64,000 nt of DNA, taken from the NCBI GenBank assembly GCA_017519405.1, contig JAFWSH010000036.1:62001-126000 (forward strand), written 5' to 3'. Source of the DNA: Clostridia bacterium (lineage in GTDB: Bacteria; Bacillota; Clostridia; Christensenellales; Aristaeellaceae). Every line of letters begins with the position of its first letter. Positions within the stretch are counted from its first letter, which is position 1. The position numbers and the translations under genes were made by a program. A model generated the notes under the pieces. That model was not told the DNA's origin. It searched no databases and worked only from the letters and a program-made list of their open reading frames with translations. Shown piece by piece: positions 15,511 to 24,848 of this stretch.

Positions 15511-15602
15511 CAGAGTAGGGCTCCCTGCGTGAAGTGCCTCCGGACGGGGATGATGTCCGGGGGACGAAGGCTGACGCCGCGGTAGAGGGTCCGCACCCGC
15601 TG
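15511..15602 (+). ncRNA. Tetrahydrofolate (THF) riboswitch aptamer
   Basis: The sequence carries the conserved THF-riboswitch blocks in order: AGAGTAG, then GCGTgAAGTG, a GGGGATGATGTCC hairpin region, GGGGGACGAAGG, CCGCGGT and finally CCGCACCCGCTG. CCCT near 15522 can pair with AGGG near 15586, and CAG at 15511 with CTG at 15600, closing the two outer helices as in the published fold. It sits between promoter and start codon of an ECF folate transporter gene, which is the usual genetic context. The recognition is by eye against the known consensus. Confidence 0.88.
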
Positions 15603-15619
15603 GTCACATTGGTGCAAAG

Positions 15620-15661
15620 CCTCCTTGTGCAGCTTGTGCATGCTCTGAAAGGAGGTTTTTT
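15620..15661 (+). terminator. Riboswitch expression platform: terminator that includes the Shine-Dalgarno
   Basis: CCTCCTT (15620-15626) pairs with AAGGAGG (15649-15655), immediately followed by six T. The same AAGGAGG is the ribosome binding site of folT, 7 bases before its ATG. The hairpin could therefore stop transcription and, if bypassed, hide the ribosome binding site. Confidence 0.75.
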
Positions 15662-15662
15662 G

Positions 15663-16742
15663 ATGGCTGAAATCCCCAAGTCCCCCCGTGGCAGCGCTTC
15701 CGACAGCGCCCTCTTCCCCCACCCCTTCTCCAAAGCCTACTGGAAGTGTGCGGCCGGCGAGTTCAAGAAGACCAACGTGCTGGTCTTTGCCGCGCTGATG
15801 ATCGCGCTGCGGGTGGCCTTCAAGGCGTTCTCCATCCCCATCGCCGCGGACCTGCGCATCAACACGGCCTTTCTCATCAACGCCTTCGGGGCGATGGTGT
15901 TCGGGCCTGTGGTGGCCGTCGCCGCCGCCGCCATCACCGACACCCTGGGCTGCCTGCTTTTCCCCACGGGGCCGTATTTCTTCCCCTTCATCCTGATTGA
16001 GATCGCGGGCTCGGTGATCTTTGCCCTCTTTCTCTACCGGACGGAGATCACGGTCACCCGGGTGATCCTCTCCCGTTTCTGCATCGACTTTTTCGTCAAC
16101 ATTGTGCTCCAGACCCCCATCATGATGCTCTACTATGAGATAATGATGGGCAAGTACTACGCGCCGGTGGACCTGGTCCGGATTCTGAAAAACCTGGCCC
16201 TCTTTCCCCTGGAGTCCATTGTCCTCACCATCTTCCTGCGCTACGCTATCCCGCCCGTGCAGCGGCTGGGGCTGGTGAAGGCCGGCGCGGACAAGCTGCG
16301 CTTCACCCGGCGGAACATCATCGTGCTGGCCGTGGCCACCGTGATCGGCATTGCCGCGGTGGGGAGCTATTATGTGGTGCACTACAACACCACCTCCCTC
16401 AGCGCGTCCTACACAGCGGAGGAGCGGTTCTCCGAGAACGAGCGGCTGAACGGGCTCGTCCTGGCCCGGCACCCGGACTGGGCGCCGGAGGACACCGTCA
16501 CCATCATCGAGAGCGCCTACCCCCGGTTCGGCAAGCCCGATGTCACCTACTCGGTGGCCGTTTACGGGGTCGATTCCGCAGCCGTCGCGGAACAGGGCGC
16601 CGACCTGCAGAAAATGCGGGGCTACTCCAAGTCCAAGGCCAAGGCGGATCCGCTGCTGACACCCCTGGGCACCGCCGTGCTCCGGATCAACCGGGATACC
16701 GGCACGGTGACGGACTATCAGGAAAGCCTCACACCCCCCTGA
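15663..16742 (+). CDS. folT: ECF transporter S component for folate, with extra C-terminal domain
   Basis: A 359-residue membrane protein. Residues about 35-200 form a six-helix ECF S component; NVLVFAALMIALRVAFK, the INTAFLINAFGAMVFGP segment and DTLGCLLFPTGPYFFPF are typical of the folate-specific FolT family. Normal S components end near 170-200 residues; here an additional helix (about 218-238) is followed by roughly 120 residues, starting at HYNTTSLSASYTAEERF, probably outside the cell. The THF riboswitch directly upstream supports folate as substrate. The shared ECF energising module (two ATPases and a T component) is not in the window, as is usual for group II ECF systems. Confidence 0.85.
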   Translation: MAEIPKSPRGSASDSALFPHPFSKAYWKCAAGEFKKTNVLVFAALMIALRVAFKAFSIPIAADLRINTAFLINAFGAMVFGPVVAVAAAAITDTLGCLLFPTGPYFFPFILIEIAGSVIFALFLYRTEITVTRVILSRFCIDFFVNIVLQTPIMMLYYEIMMGKYYAPVDLVRILKNLALFPLESIVLTIFLRYAIPPVQRLGLVKAGADKLRFTRRNIIVLAVATVIGIAAVGSYYVVHYNTTSLSASYTAEERFSENERLNGLVLARHPDWAPEDTVTIIESAYPRFGKPDVTYSVAVYGVDSAAVAEQGADLQKMRGYSKSKAKADPLLTPLGTAVLRINRDTGTVTDYQESLTPP

Positions 16743-16750
16743 TGGAAAAG

Positions 16751-16778
16751 CGGCCTGTCCCTGCGGCAGGCCGTTTTT
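16751..16778 (+). terminator. Intrinsic terminator of folT
   Basis: CGGCCTG and CAGGCCG form a 7-base-pair stem with a 9-base loop, followed by five T. Confidence 0.85.
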
Positions 16779-16827
16779 GTGTGCATGGAATTCCCAGGCA
16801 TTCGTGTTGCAGGGGATGTCTGAACCG

Positions 16828-17289
16828 TCAGCGGAGCAGCCGGAACCACCAGCTGACCAGCGTCAGCACCGCAGCGCCGGCGATCAGGGCTCCGCCGAAG
16901 CGCATCAGGCGCTTCCCGCCGGTCTCATTGGCGTCGTCGTCCGCCAGATGGAAGTGTGATGGATCCTCCGGATCATACAGCACCTCCACCGTCCGGCCCA
17001 CGCCCACCTTTTTCTCCTCCCGGTGGCCGTTCTCGTTTTCCAGCCTGTATTCCCGTTCGCCGGCTGTGAAGACCACCACCGGCACATAGTAAACCACCGG
17101 CCGTCCCCTGTAGGGGGTATGCACCTTCTTGGCGGCTCCCACCACTCGGCCCGTGGCATGGGCCTGCTCCCGTCGTTCCTTTCTTCTCTGGTACCGCAGG
17201 GTATGCAGCCCCACGCCCAGACAGATCCAGCCCGTGATCGAGCAGCAGCCGAACACCAGCAGATAAAACCCGGGATCCGACATGTGCAT
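16828..17289 (-). CDS. DUF3592-like membrane protein
   Basis: A 153-residue protein with an N-terminal membrane helix (FYLLVFGCCSITGWICLGVGL), a central beta-rich part and a C-terminal helix (LIAGAAVLTLVSWWF). The central pattern RPVVYYVPVVVFTAGEREY followed by VGRTVEVLYDPEDPSHFHL is that of DUF3592 proteins, whose function is unknown. The start is an ATG after GGACGGGG; a second ATG two codons on is equally possible. It is a single-gene unit with its own promoter. Confidence 0.75.
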   Translation of the reverse strand: MHMSDPGFYLLVFGCCSITGWICLGVGLHTLRYQRRKERREQAHATGRVVGAAKKVHTPYRGRPVVYYVPVVVFTAGEREYRLENENGHREEKKVGVGRTVEVLYDPEDPSHFHLADDDANETGGKRLMRFGGALIAGAAVLTLVSWWFRLLR

Positions 17290-17363
17290 CCCCGTCCTTG
17301 TTCCTGTACTCCCCGGGTGGCTGAGGGCCCCTTTTTTGACAGCACGCCCGGGTCTGTGCCGCC

Positions 17364-17392
17364 ATCATACCACATTCTTACAGGAAAACCAA
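17364..17392 (-). promoter_or_regulatory. Promoter of the DUF3592-like gene
   Basis: On the minus strand TTGGTT (17387-17392) and TATGAT (17364-17369) with a 17-base spacer. Confidence 0.65.
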
Positions 17393-17403
17393 TGTCCGGC
17401 CGC

Positions 17404-17440
17404 AAAAAAGCCGGCTGCCATGTCTCCACAGCAGTCGGCT
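17404..17440 (-). terminator. Intrinsic terminator of gdhA
   Basis: On the minus strand AGCCGACTGC and GCAGCCGGCT pair with one mismatch around a 12-base loop, followed by six T. It lies 28 bases after the gdhA stop codon. Confidence 0.85.
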
Positions 17441-17467
17441 GTCGAATTACCGGTTCGGGGAATTTGC

Positions 17468-19030
<1,563 letters not shown>

Positions 19031-19055
19031 TCATGGCCTGCATGGAGGGATCCTG

Positions 19056-19532
19056 ATGTTCTTTGTGCTGTTTGCCTTCTGGCTGCTTCTCAACGGGCGC
19101 TGGACGGTGGAGATCGGCCTGACCGGCCTGGTGCTCAGCGGGCTGATCTATCTGTTTATATGGAGGTTCATGGGCTACTCTCCCCGCCGGGAATGGGCGC
19201 TGGCGAAACGTCTGCCGGGGCTGGTGGTCTGCCTCTTTTTTCTGCTCGGAGAGATCCTCCGCTCCGCCCTGGCCACCATCCGCCTGATCTGGTCTCCCCG
19301 GCGGGTGGCGCAGCCTCGCCTCACCTCCTTCCGGACGCCCCTGGAGACCCGGAAGGGCAAGGTGCTCCTGGCCAACTCCATCACCCTCACCCCCGGCACC
19401 ATCACCGTGGACGTGCGGGAGGACCGCTTCCTGGTCCACTGCCTGGACAACGCCTTTGAGGAGGGGCTGTCCGACAGCGCCATGCAGCGCCGGATCCGGC
19501 GTCTGGAGAAGGGGGGCCGCCCCCATGCCTGA
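19056..19532 (+). CDS. mnhE: Na+/H+ antiporter subunit E (MnhE/MrpE)
   Basis: A 158-residue membrane protein opening with two hydrophobic helices (FFVLFAFWLLLNGRWTVEI, TGLVLSGLIYLFIWRFMG) and a third near residue 55. The soluble part contains KVLLANSITLTPGTITVDV, the strongest signature of MrpE. MrpE is a small accessory subunit of the multisubunit cation/proton antiporter. GGAGGG precedes the ATG. It overlaps mnhF by 8 bases and heads the operon; in classical Mrp operons E follows A-D, so the order is different here. Confidence 0.9.
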   Translation: MFFVLFAFWLLLNGRWTVEIGLTGLVLSGLIYLFIWRFMGYSPRREWALAKRLPGLVVCLFFLLGEILRSALATIRLIWSPRRVAQPRLTSFRTPLETRKGKVLLANSITLTPGTITVDVREDRFLVHCLDNAFEEGLSDSAMQRRIRRLEKGGRPHA

Positions 19533-19866
19533 GCAGGCTGTCTCCCCCCTCGCCCTGTGGCAGGGACTGCAGGACGTCCTGATGGCGGCCATCGGGGTAC
19601 TGCTCCTGCTGTGCCTGCTGCGGGCCGTGCTGGGTCCCCGCATCGCCGACCGGATCATCGCCGTCAACGTGATGGGGACCCTGGTGGTGATTCTCATCTG
19701 CATCCTGGCCCTGCGGCTGGAGGAGGGCTATCTCACCGATATCGCCATGATTTATACCATGCTCTCCTTCCTGGCGGTGGTGCTCCTCACCCGGATCTAC
19801 ATGGGGGTCTGGCGGCAGCGCCACGCCGCCGATGCCCACGGAGAGGAGGGCCGCCCCCATGCTTGA
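19525..19866 (+). CDS. mnhF: Na+/H+ antiporter subunit F (MnhF/MrpF)
   Basis: A 113-residue protein with three membrane helices. The central motif LGPRIADRIIAVNVMGTLVVI is diagnostic of MrpF. The ATG for MPEQAVSP lies within the last codons of mnhE; a longer in-frame reading would lie inside mnhE. It overlaps mnhG by 8 bases, a sign of coupled translation of the small subunits. Confidence 0.9.
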   Translation: MPEQAVSPLALWQGLQDVLMAAIGVLLLLCLLRAVLGPRIADRIIAVNVMGTLVVILICILALRLEEGYLTDIAMIYTMLSFLAVVLLTRIYMGVWRQRHAADAHGEEGRPHA

Positions 19867-20212
19867 CTGGATCCGATACGGGCTGGCTGCCCTGCTGGAA
19901 ATCGCGGGGCTTTTTGTGCTGCTCAGCGCGGTGCTGGGGCTGTTCCGCTTCCGCTATGCCCTCAGCCGCATCCACGCCGCCGCCTTGGCCGATACCCTGG
20001 GCATCCTCCTGATGCTGGGCGGCCTGATGGTGGCGTCGGGGTTCACCGTCACCTCCCTGAAGATGGCGGCGGTCATCGCCCTTCTCTGGTGCGCCAGCCC
20101 GGTGGCCTCCCACCTCATCGGCCGGCTGGAGATCACCGTCAACACCCATCTGGATCACGACATGACCGTGGAGGATCCCGCCATGGTCGCCCACACACGG
20201 GAGGATGACTGA
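19859..20212 (+). CDS. mnhG: Na+/H+ antiporter subunit G (MnhG/MrpG)
   Basis: A 117-residue three-helix protein. LSAVLGLFRFRYALSRIHAAALADTLGILLMLGGL matches the MrpG pattern (GxLRFPDxxxRxHAxTKADTLG). The ATG for MLDWIRYG is placed in the overlap with mnhF. It is followed immediately by the next gene, whose ATG begins at the base after the stop codon. Confidence 0.9.
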   Translation: MLDWIRYGLAALLEIAGLFVLLSAVLGLFRFRYALSRIHAAALADTLGILLMLGGLMVASGFTVTSLKMAAVIALLWCASPVASHLIGRLEITVNTHLDHDMTVEDPAMVAHTREDD

Positions 20213-20518
20213 ATGCAGCCGCTGATGATTCTGATGCTGATCCTCATCCTGGCCTGCGGGCTCTGCGTGGCCCTGACCCGGAATCTGCTGGTGGCTGCCG
20301 TGGTTTTCATGGCCCAGAGCCTGGCCATGAGCGTGGTGTGGATCCTGCTCCAGTCCCCGGATCTGGCCATCACCCAGGCCGCCGTGGGGGCAGGCATTGA
20401 CAGCCTGCTGCTTTTCGTGACCCTCCGCCGGATCCACGCCGTGGACGCCGCCGCGCAGCAGGAGGAGGGGCAGGCAGCCCCGGAGGAAGGAGGTGCGCTC
20501 CATGGCGAGAATCCGTGA
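20213..20518 (+). CDS. MbhD/DUF4040-like antiporter subunit
   Basis: A 101-residue protein with three short hydrophobic segments. PDLAITQAAVGAGIDSLLLFVTL matches the DUF4040/MbhD module, which in classical Mrp is part of the C-terminal region of MrpA and in Pyrococcus-type membrane-bound hydrogenase is the separate subunit MbhD. A Glu/Ala-rich tail overlaps the next gene. Its presence as a free gene shows the Mbh-like splitting of MrpA. Confidence 0.82.
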   Translation: MQPLMILMLILILACGLCVALTRNLLVAAVVFMAQSLAMSVVWILLQSPDLAITQAAVGAGIDSLLLFVTLRRIHAVDAAAQQEEGQAAPEEGGALHGENP

Positions 20519-21446
20519 TGACACGGGTCTGAACGCGCGGCAGCGCTTCCTCCGCTGGCTCCTGGAGGGGGATGACGCCCTGGATCAGGCCCTGGCCGAC
20601 GGGCTGGACGCGCCGCCGCCCCGGCCCCTTCCCTCGCCCAGGGCCGTGCCCGTCCCGGCTGCGCCCGATCCCGGGCAGCGCCGCCGGGAGAGGGCTTCCC
20701 GGTGGCTGTATGTCTGCATCGCCCTCCTGCTGTGCGTGGGCATCATGGGCATCCTGCTGCGGACGGCAGCGGATCTGCCCGCCTTCGGCCGGGCGGACAA
20801 CCCCACCAACAACGAGGTGCCCGCCCGCTACATCGAAAAGGGGCTGCAGGAGACCGGCGCGGTGAACATCGTGGCCGGCATGATCCTGGACTACCGCGCC
20901 TTCGACACCCTGGGGGAGAGCAATGTGCTGTTTGTGGCGGCCTGCACGGTGGTCATCCTGCTGCGGCTGCAGCAGGGGGACGGGCACCGGCTGCCCCGCT
21001 CCGTGGCGGAGGAGCTCACCTGGGAGCCCCGGCACGATGTGATCCTGCAGACCATGGCGTCGCTGCTGGTTCCCCTGGCACTGATGTTTGGGCTGTATGT
21101 GGTGCTCAACGGCCACCTCTCCCCCGGGGGCGGCTTCTCCGGCGGGACGGTCATGGGGGCCGCCCTGATCCTCTATCTGGCGGCCTTCGGCTTTGAGAAG
21201 GCGGAGCGCTTCTTCACCTTCCGGACCTTCCGGGCCGTGTCGGTGTGCGCCCTGGGCTTCTACGCCCTGGCCAAGGCCTACTCCTTCTTCACCGGCGCCA
21301 ACGGCCTGCCCTCCGTGTTCACCCCCGGCACCCCCGGCGCCCTCTTCTCCGCCGGCCTGATCCCTTATCTCAACATCGCCGTGGGGCTGGTGGTGGCCTG
21401 CACCATGTACGCCTTCTTCACCCTTTTCCGAAAGGGGGATGTGTAA
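20502..21446 (+). CDS. Fused MbhE-MnhB antiporter subunit
   Basis: A 314-residue protein combining two Mrp/Mbh modules. After an N-terminal polar segment, a helix near residue 70 and the segment ADNPTNNEVPARYIEKG and GAVNIVAGMILDYRAFDT correspond to MbhE (the C-terminal end of classical MrpA). From about residue 185, MFGLYVVLNGHLSPGGGFSGG is the MnhB/MrpB signature, followed by four helices. The ATG for MARIRDDTG is preceded by GGAAGGAGG at 9 bases and overlaps the previous gene by 17 bases. The next gene starts within its stop codon (TAATG). Confidence 0.85.
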   Translation: MARIRDDTGLNARQRFLRWLLEGDDALDQALADGLDAPPPRPLPSPRAVPVPAAPDPGQRRRERASRWLYVCIALLLCVGIMGILLRTAADLPAFGRADNPTNNEVPARYIEKGLQETGAVNIVAGMILDYRAFDTLGESNVLFVAACTVVILLRLQQGDGHRLPRSVAEELTWEPRHDVILQTMASLLVPLALMFGLYVVLNGHLSPGGGFSGGTVMGAALILYLAAFGFEKAERFFTFRTFRAVSVCALGFYALAKAYSFFTGANGLPSVFTPGTPGALFSAGLIPYLNIAVGLVVACTMYAFFTLFRKGDV

Positions 21447-21811
21447 TGAGCCTGACCAACCTGGAGGAGCTGACAGCCATCGCCCTGTTCGGCATCGGGT
21501 TTACCCTGCTGCTGCTGGACCGCAACCTGATCAAGAAGATTCTGGGTTTCTCCATGACGGACAGCGGGATCTACCTCTTTCTGGCAGCCCGGGGCTATGT
21601 GGCCGGCCGCACCGCGCCCATTGTCACGGAGGGTGTCCAGGCCGTGGAGGCCTATGTGAACCCGATTCCCGCCGGCCTGGTGCTGACGGGCATTGTGGTG
21701 TCCGTCGCCTCCACCGCCGTCATGCTGGCCCTCACCTTCCGCCTCTACCGCAGCTACCACACCCTGAACCTGGACGAGATCACCAACCTGGCCGGGAAGG
21801 AGGCGGATTGA
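21446..21811 (+). CDS. mnhC: Na+/H+ antiporter subunit C (MnhC/NuoK-like)
   Basis: A 121-residue three-helix protein homologous to NuoK of complex I. AIALFGIGFTLLLLDRNLIKKILGFSM and NPIPAGLVLTGIVVSVASTAVMLAL match MrpC. The ATG overlaps the previous stop codon by one base, so it is certainly coupled. It is followed after 3 bases by the first large antiporter subunit. Confidence 0.9.
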   Translation: MSLTNLEELTAIALFGIGFTLLLLDRNLIKKILGFSMTDSGIYLFLAARGYVAGRTAPIVTEGVQAVEAYVNPIPAGLVLTGIVVSVASTAVMLALTFRLYRSYHTLNLDEITNLAGKEAD

Positions 21812-21814
21812 GCC

Positions 21815-23320
21815 ATGCCCCTGTGGCAATCCATCCCCTTGGCCTCCATCCTGCTGCCCCTGGCCGGGGCCGCCCTGGCCTCCGTCCTGCCCGCCCGGGC
21901 CGCCCGGCGCTGGACCGTCCTGCTGCTGTGCCTCGTCACCGGCGGGTCCTGCCTGCTGCTGGTCCGGACGCTCCCGGGGTCCACGGCCTTCAACTACCCC
22001 ATGGGCCACTTCGGCGCCCCCTGGGGCAACGAGCTGCGGGCTGGGCCCCTGGAGGCCATGATGGCGCTGCTCTTCAGCGGCATCAGCCTGCTCTCCCTGC
22101 TGGGGGGCATGCGGCGCCTGCAGGAGGACATCACGTCCCACCGCCAGAGCGCCTTCTGCGCCATCCTGCTGCTGATGCAGGCGGCGCTGATGGCCCAGGT
22201 ATACACCAACGATCTGTTCACGGTCTATGTCTTTGTGGAGATCATGACCATCGCCGGCTGCGCCTTGATCGCCTCCCGCTCCACCCGGGGCCGGGGGCTG
22301 GCCTCCGCCGCCCGCTACATGGTGATGAACCTCATCGCCTCCGCCCTGCTGCTGCTGGGCATCATCCTGACCTATGACCTGACCGGCCACCTGCTGATGG
22401 AGCCGGTGCAGAAGGCCATCCTCCCCCTGCAGCAAAGCGGCGCCTATGCCCTGCCCCTGACGGCGGTGATCGCGCTGCCGGTGCTGGCCCTGGCCATCAA
22501 GGCCGCCCTGTTCCCCTTCCACACCTGGGTGCCGGACGCCTATGCCAGCGCCACCCCCACCGGTGCCGCCATGCTCTCCGGCGTGGTGTGCAAGGGGTAT
22601 CTGGTGGTGCTGCTGAAGGTCATCTTCCGGGTCATCACCCCGGCGGTGGTGCTGGACGCCGGCATCAGCGACGTGCTCTTCTGCTTCGGCGCGGCGGGGA
22701 TGGTCATGGGCTCCGTCCACGCCCTGCGGCAGACGGAGGTCAAGCGGATGATCGCCTGGTCCAGCGTGGCCCAGATCGGCTACATCTTCCTGGGGCTGGG
22801 TTTGCACACGGAAGCCGGCGCCGCCGCTGCCCTGCTCCACCTCATGGGCCACGCCGCCGCCAAGAGCCTGCTCTTCCTCTCTGTGGATCCGCTGATGGCG
22901 GCCTCCGGACGGCAGGGCCGGCTGGAGGGCCTGCGGGGGGCCGGGCTCCGGGCACCTGTGGCCGGGGCCGCCTTCACCCTGGGGGCCCTGTCCCTGGTGG
23001 GAATCCCCTTCCTGCCGGGCTTTGTCAGCAAGGTGTCCCTGGCCCGGGCTGCCCTGGCTTACGGCGGCCTCCACACCTGGGGGGCGCTGGCCGTCCTGGC
23101 CCTCTCCACCCTGCTGAATGTCCTCTACATGCTGCGGACCGTGCTGCTGATCTGGTCCCCCGGGGGCAGCCCGAGAGACCCCGCCGTCCCCTCCCCCGGC
23201 CCGCTGTGCCATCTCAGTTTGGGACTGCTCAGCGCCGCCTGTCTGGGACTGGGCTGCCTGGCCGGGCCGGTGCTGGAGGCCATCCGCGCCGGACTCGCCG
23301 TCTTCGGCATCCCGCTGTGA
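21815..23320 (+). CDS. Large antiporter-like subunit 1 (MnhD/NuoM/NuoN type)
   Basis: A 501-residue protein with about 14 membrane helices of the proton-conducting transporter family shared by Mrp and complex I. The channel residues are present: Glu in VFVEIMTIAG (about residue 140), Lys in ALAIKAALFPFHTWVPDAY (about 229), Lys in VVCKGYLV and Lys in GFVSKVSLA. It is the first of four paralogous large subunits in the operon. Which of the four plays the MrpD role cannot be told without a phylogeny. Confidence 0.88.
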   Translation: MPLWQSIPLASILLPLAGAALASVLPARAARRWTVLLLCLVTGGSCLLLVRTLPGSTAFNYPMGHFGAPWGNELRAGPLEAMMALLFSGISLLSLLGGMRRLQEDITSHRQSAFCAILLLMQAALMAQVYTNDLFTVYVFVEIMTIAGCALIASRSTRGRGLASAARYMVMNLIASALLLLGIILTYDLTGHLLMEPVQKAILPLQQSGAYALPLTAVIALPVLALAIKAALFPFHTWVPDAYASATPTGAAMLSGVVCKGYLVVLLKVIFRVITPAVVLDAGISDVLFCFGAAGMVMGSVHALRQTEVKRMIAWSSVAQIGYIFLGLGLHTEAGAAAALLHLMGHAAAKSLLFLSVDPLMAASGRQGRLEGLRGAGLRAPVAGAAFTLGALSLVGIPFLPGFVSKVSLARAALAYGGLHTWGALAVLALSTLLNVLYMLRTVLLIWSPGGSPRDPAVPSPGPLCHLSLGLLSAACLGLGCLAGPVLEAIRAGLAVFGIPL

Positions 23321-23345
23321 AACTCACCCGAAGGAGTGTTACGCC

Positions 23346-24836
23346 ATGATCCCATCCTGGTATCTGCTGGTTCCCGTGTTCCTGCCGGTGCTCTCCGGCC
23401 TGGCGGTGGGGCTGTGGAAGTCCCTGGGGGACGGCCGCGGGAGGAACCCTTTCACGCTGGCGGTGCTGCTGCTGAACCTGGCCGCCCTGGTGCCGGTGCT
23501 GCTTGCCCCTTCTGTGGAGCTGCAGCTCTTTCAGCTGTCGGATAACCTGCCCATCTTTTTCCGCACCGACGACGCCGGGAAGGTCTTCGCCGCCGTCATG
23601 GCCCTGCTGTGGGCGGTGGCCGGGGCCTACTCCTTCGCCTACATGGAGCATGAGGGCCACCTGCGGCGCTACTACAGCTTTTATCTGGTGAGTCTGGGGG
23701 TGCTGATGGGGCTGTGCTTCGCCGGTTCCATCGTCACCTACTACATGTTCTATGAGCTGATGACCCTGCTCACGGTCCCGCTGGTGGTGCACGAGATGAG
23801 CAAGGACGCCGTGGCCGCCGGCATCAAGTACCTGATCTACTCGGTGCTGGGCGCCTCCCTGGTGCTGCTGGGGGTCTTCGTGCTGGCGCCATGGGTGGAG
23901 AGCTTCAGCTTTGCCCCCGGGGGCGTGCTGAACCGGGAAGCCCTGGCCGGCCACGAGGGCACCGCCCTGACCATGGTTTTCCTGATGCTGGTGGGCTTCG
24001 GCACCAAGGCGGGCATGTTCCCCCTTCACGGCTGGCTGCCCACCGCCCACCCGGTGGCGCCGGCCCCCGCCTCTGCCGTGCTGTCCGGCGTCATCACCAA
24101 GGCGGGCGTCCTGGGCGCCTTCCGTCTGGTCTACTGCTTTGTGGGGGCGGATTTCCTCCGGGGCACCTGGGTGCACTTTACCTGGATCGGCTTGACCCTC
24201 TTCACGGTCTTCATGGGCTCCATGCTGGCCTACCGAGAGGATCTGCTGAAAAAGCGCCTGGCCTGGTCCAGCGTGTCCCAGGTGAGCTATGTGCTCTTCG
24301 GCCTGGCCACCCTGCACCCCCTGGGGGTCGTGGGTGCCCTGCTCCACGTGTCCGCCCACGCCCTGATCAAAAACACCCTGTTCATGTCCGCCGGCGCCAT
24401 CATCCACCAGACCGGGAAAACCCGGGTCAGCGAGCTGCGGGGCATCGGCCGGCAGATGCCCATTGTCATGTGGTGTTTCACGATTGCCTCGGTGGGGCTG
24501 GTGGGCATCCCGCCCTGCCTGGGCTTCGTCTCCAAGTGGTACCTGGCCCAGGGCGCCCTGGCCATGACCGGCACCCCGGATTTCCTGCGTTTCCTGGGGC
24601 CTGCCGTGCTGCTGATCTCCGCCCTGCTGACGGCGGGGTATCTGCTGACCGTCACCATCCGCGGCTTCTTCCCCGGGGAGGGGGAGGGCGGGAAGCCCCT
24701 GACGTTTGAGAAGCTGGAGCCCTCCTGGCGGATGTGGCTGCCCATGGTGATTCTGGCCGCCCTCTCCGTGCTGCTGGGCCTGTTTCCCGGCGCCCTGATC
24801 GATTTCTTCACCGGCATTGCCGGCGCCGTGCTGTAA
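23346..24836 (+). CDS. Large antiporter-like subunit 2 (MnhD/NuoM type)
   Basis: A 496-residue, about 14-helix paralogue. Key residues: Glu in MFYELMTLLTVPLV (about residue 135), Lys in GTKAGMFPLHGWLPTAHPVAPAPASA (about 221), Lys in VITKAGVLGAFRL and Lys in GFVSKWYLAQGAL. The PTAHPVAPAPASA loop resembles MbhH and NuoM members. It starts 25 bases after subunit 1 with GAAGGAG upstream, and precedes subunit 3 by 12 bases. Confidence 0.88.
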   Translation: MIPSWYLLVPVFLPVLSGLAVGLWKSLGDGRGRNPFTLAVLLLNLAALVPVLLAPSVELQLFQLSDNLPIFFRTDDAGKVFAAVMALLWAVAGAYSFAYMEHEGHLRRYYSFYLVSLGVLMGLCFAGSIVTYYMFYELMTLLTVPLVVHEMSKDAVAAGIKYLIYSVLGASLVLLGVFVLAPWVESFSFAPGGVLNREALAGHEGTALTMVFLMLVGFGTKAGMFPLHGWLPTAHPVAPAPASAVLSGVITKAGVLGAFRLVYCFVGADFLRGTWVHFTWIGLTLFTVFMGSMLAYREDLLKKRLAWSSVSQVSYVLFGLATLHPLGVVGALLHVSAHALIKNTLFMSAGAIIHQTGKTRVSELRGIGRQMPIVMWCFTIASVGLVGIPPCLGFVSKWYLAQGALAMTGTPDFLRFLGPAVLLISALLTAGYLLTVTIRGFFPGEGEGGKPLTFEKLEPSWRMWLPMVILAALSVLLGLFPGALIDFFTGIAGAVL

Positions 24837-24848
24837 CGGGAGGCCGCC

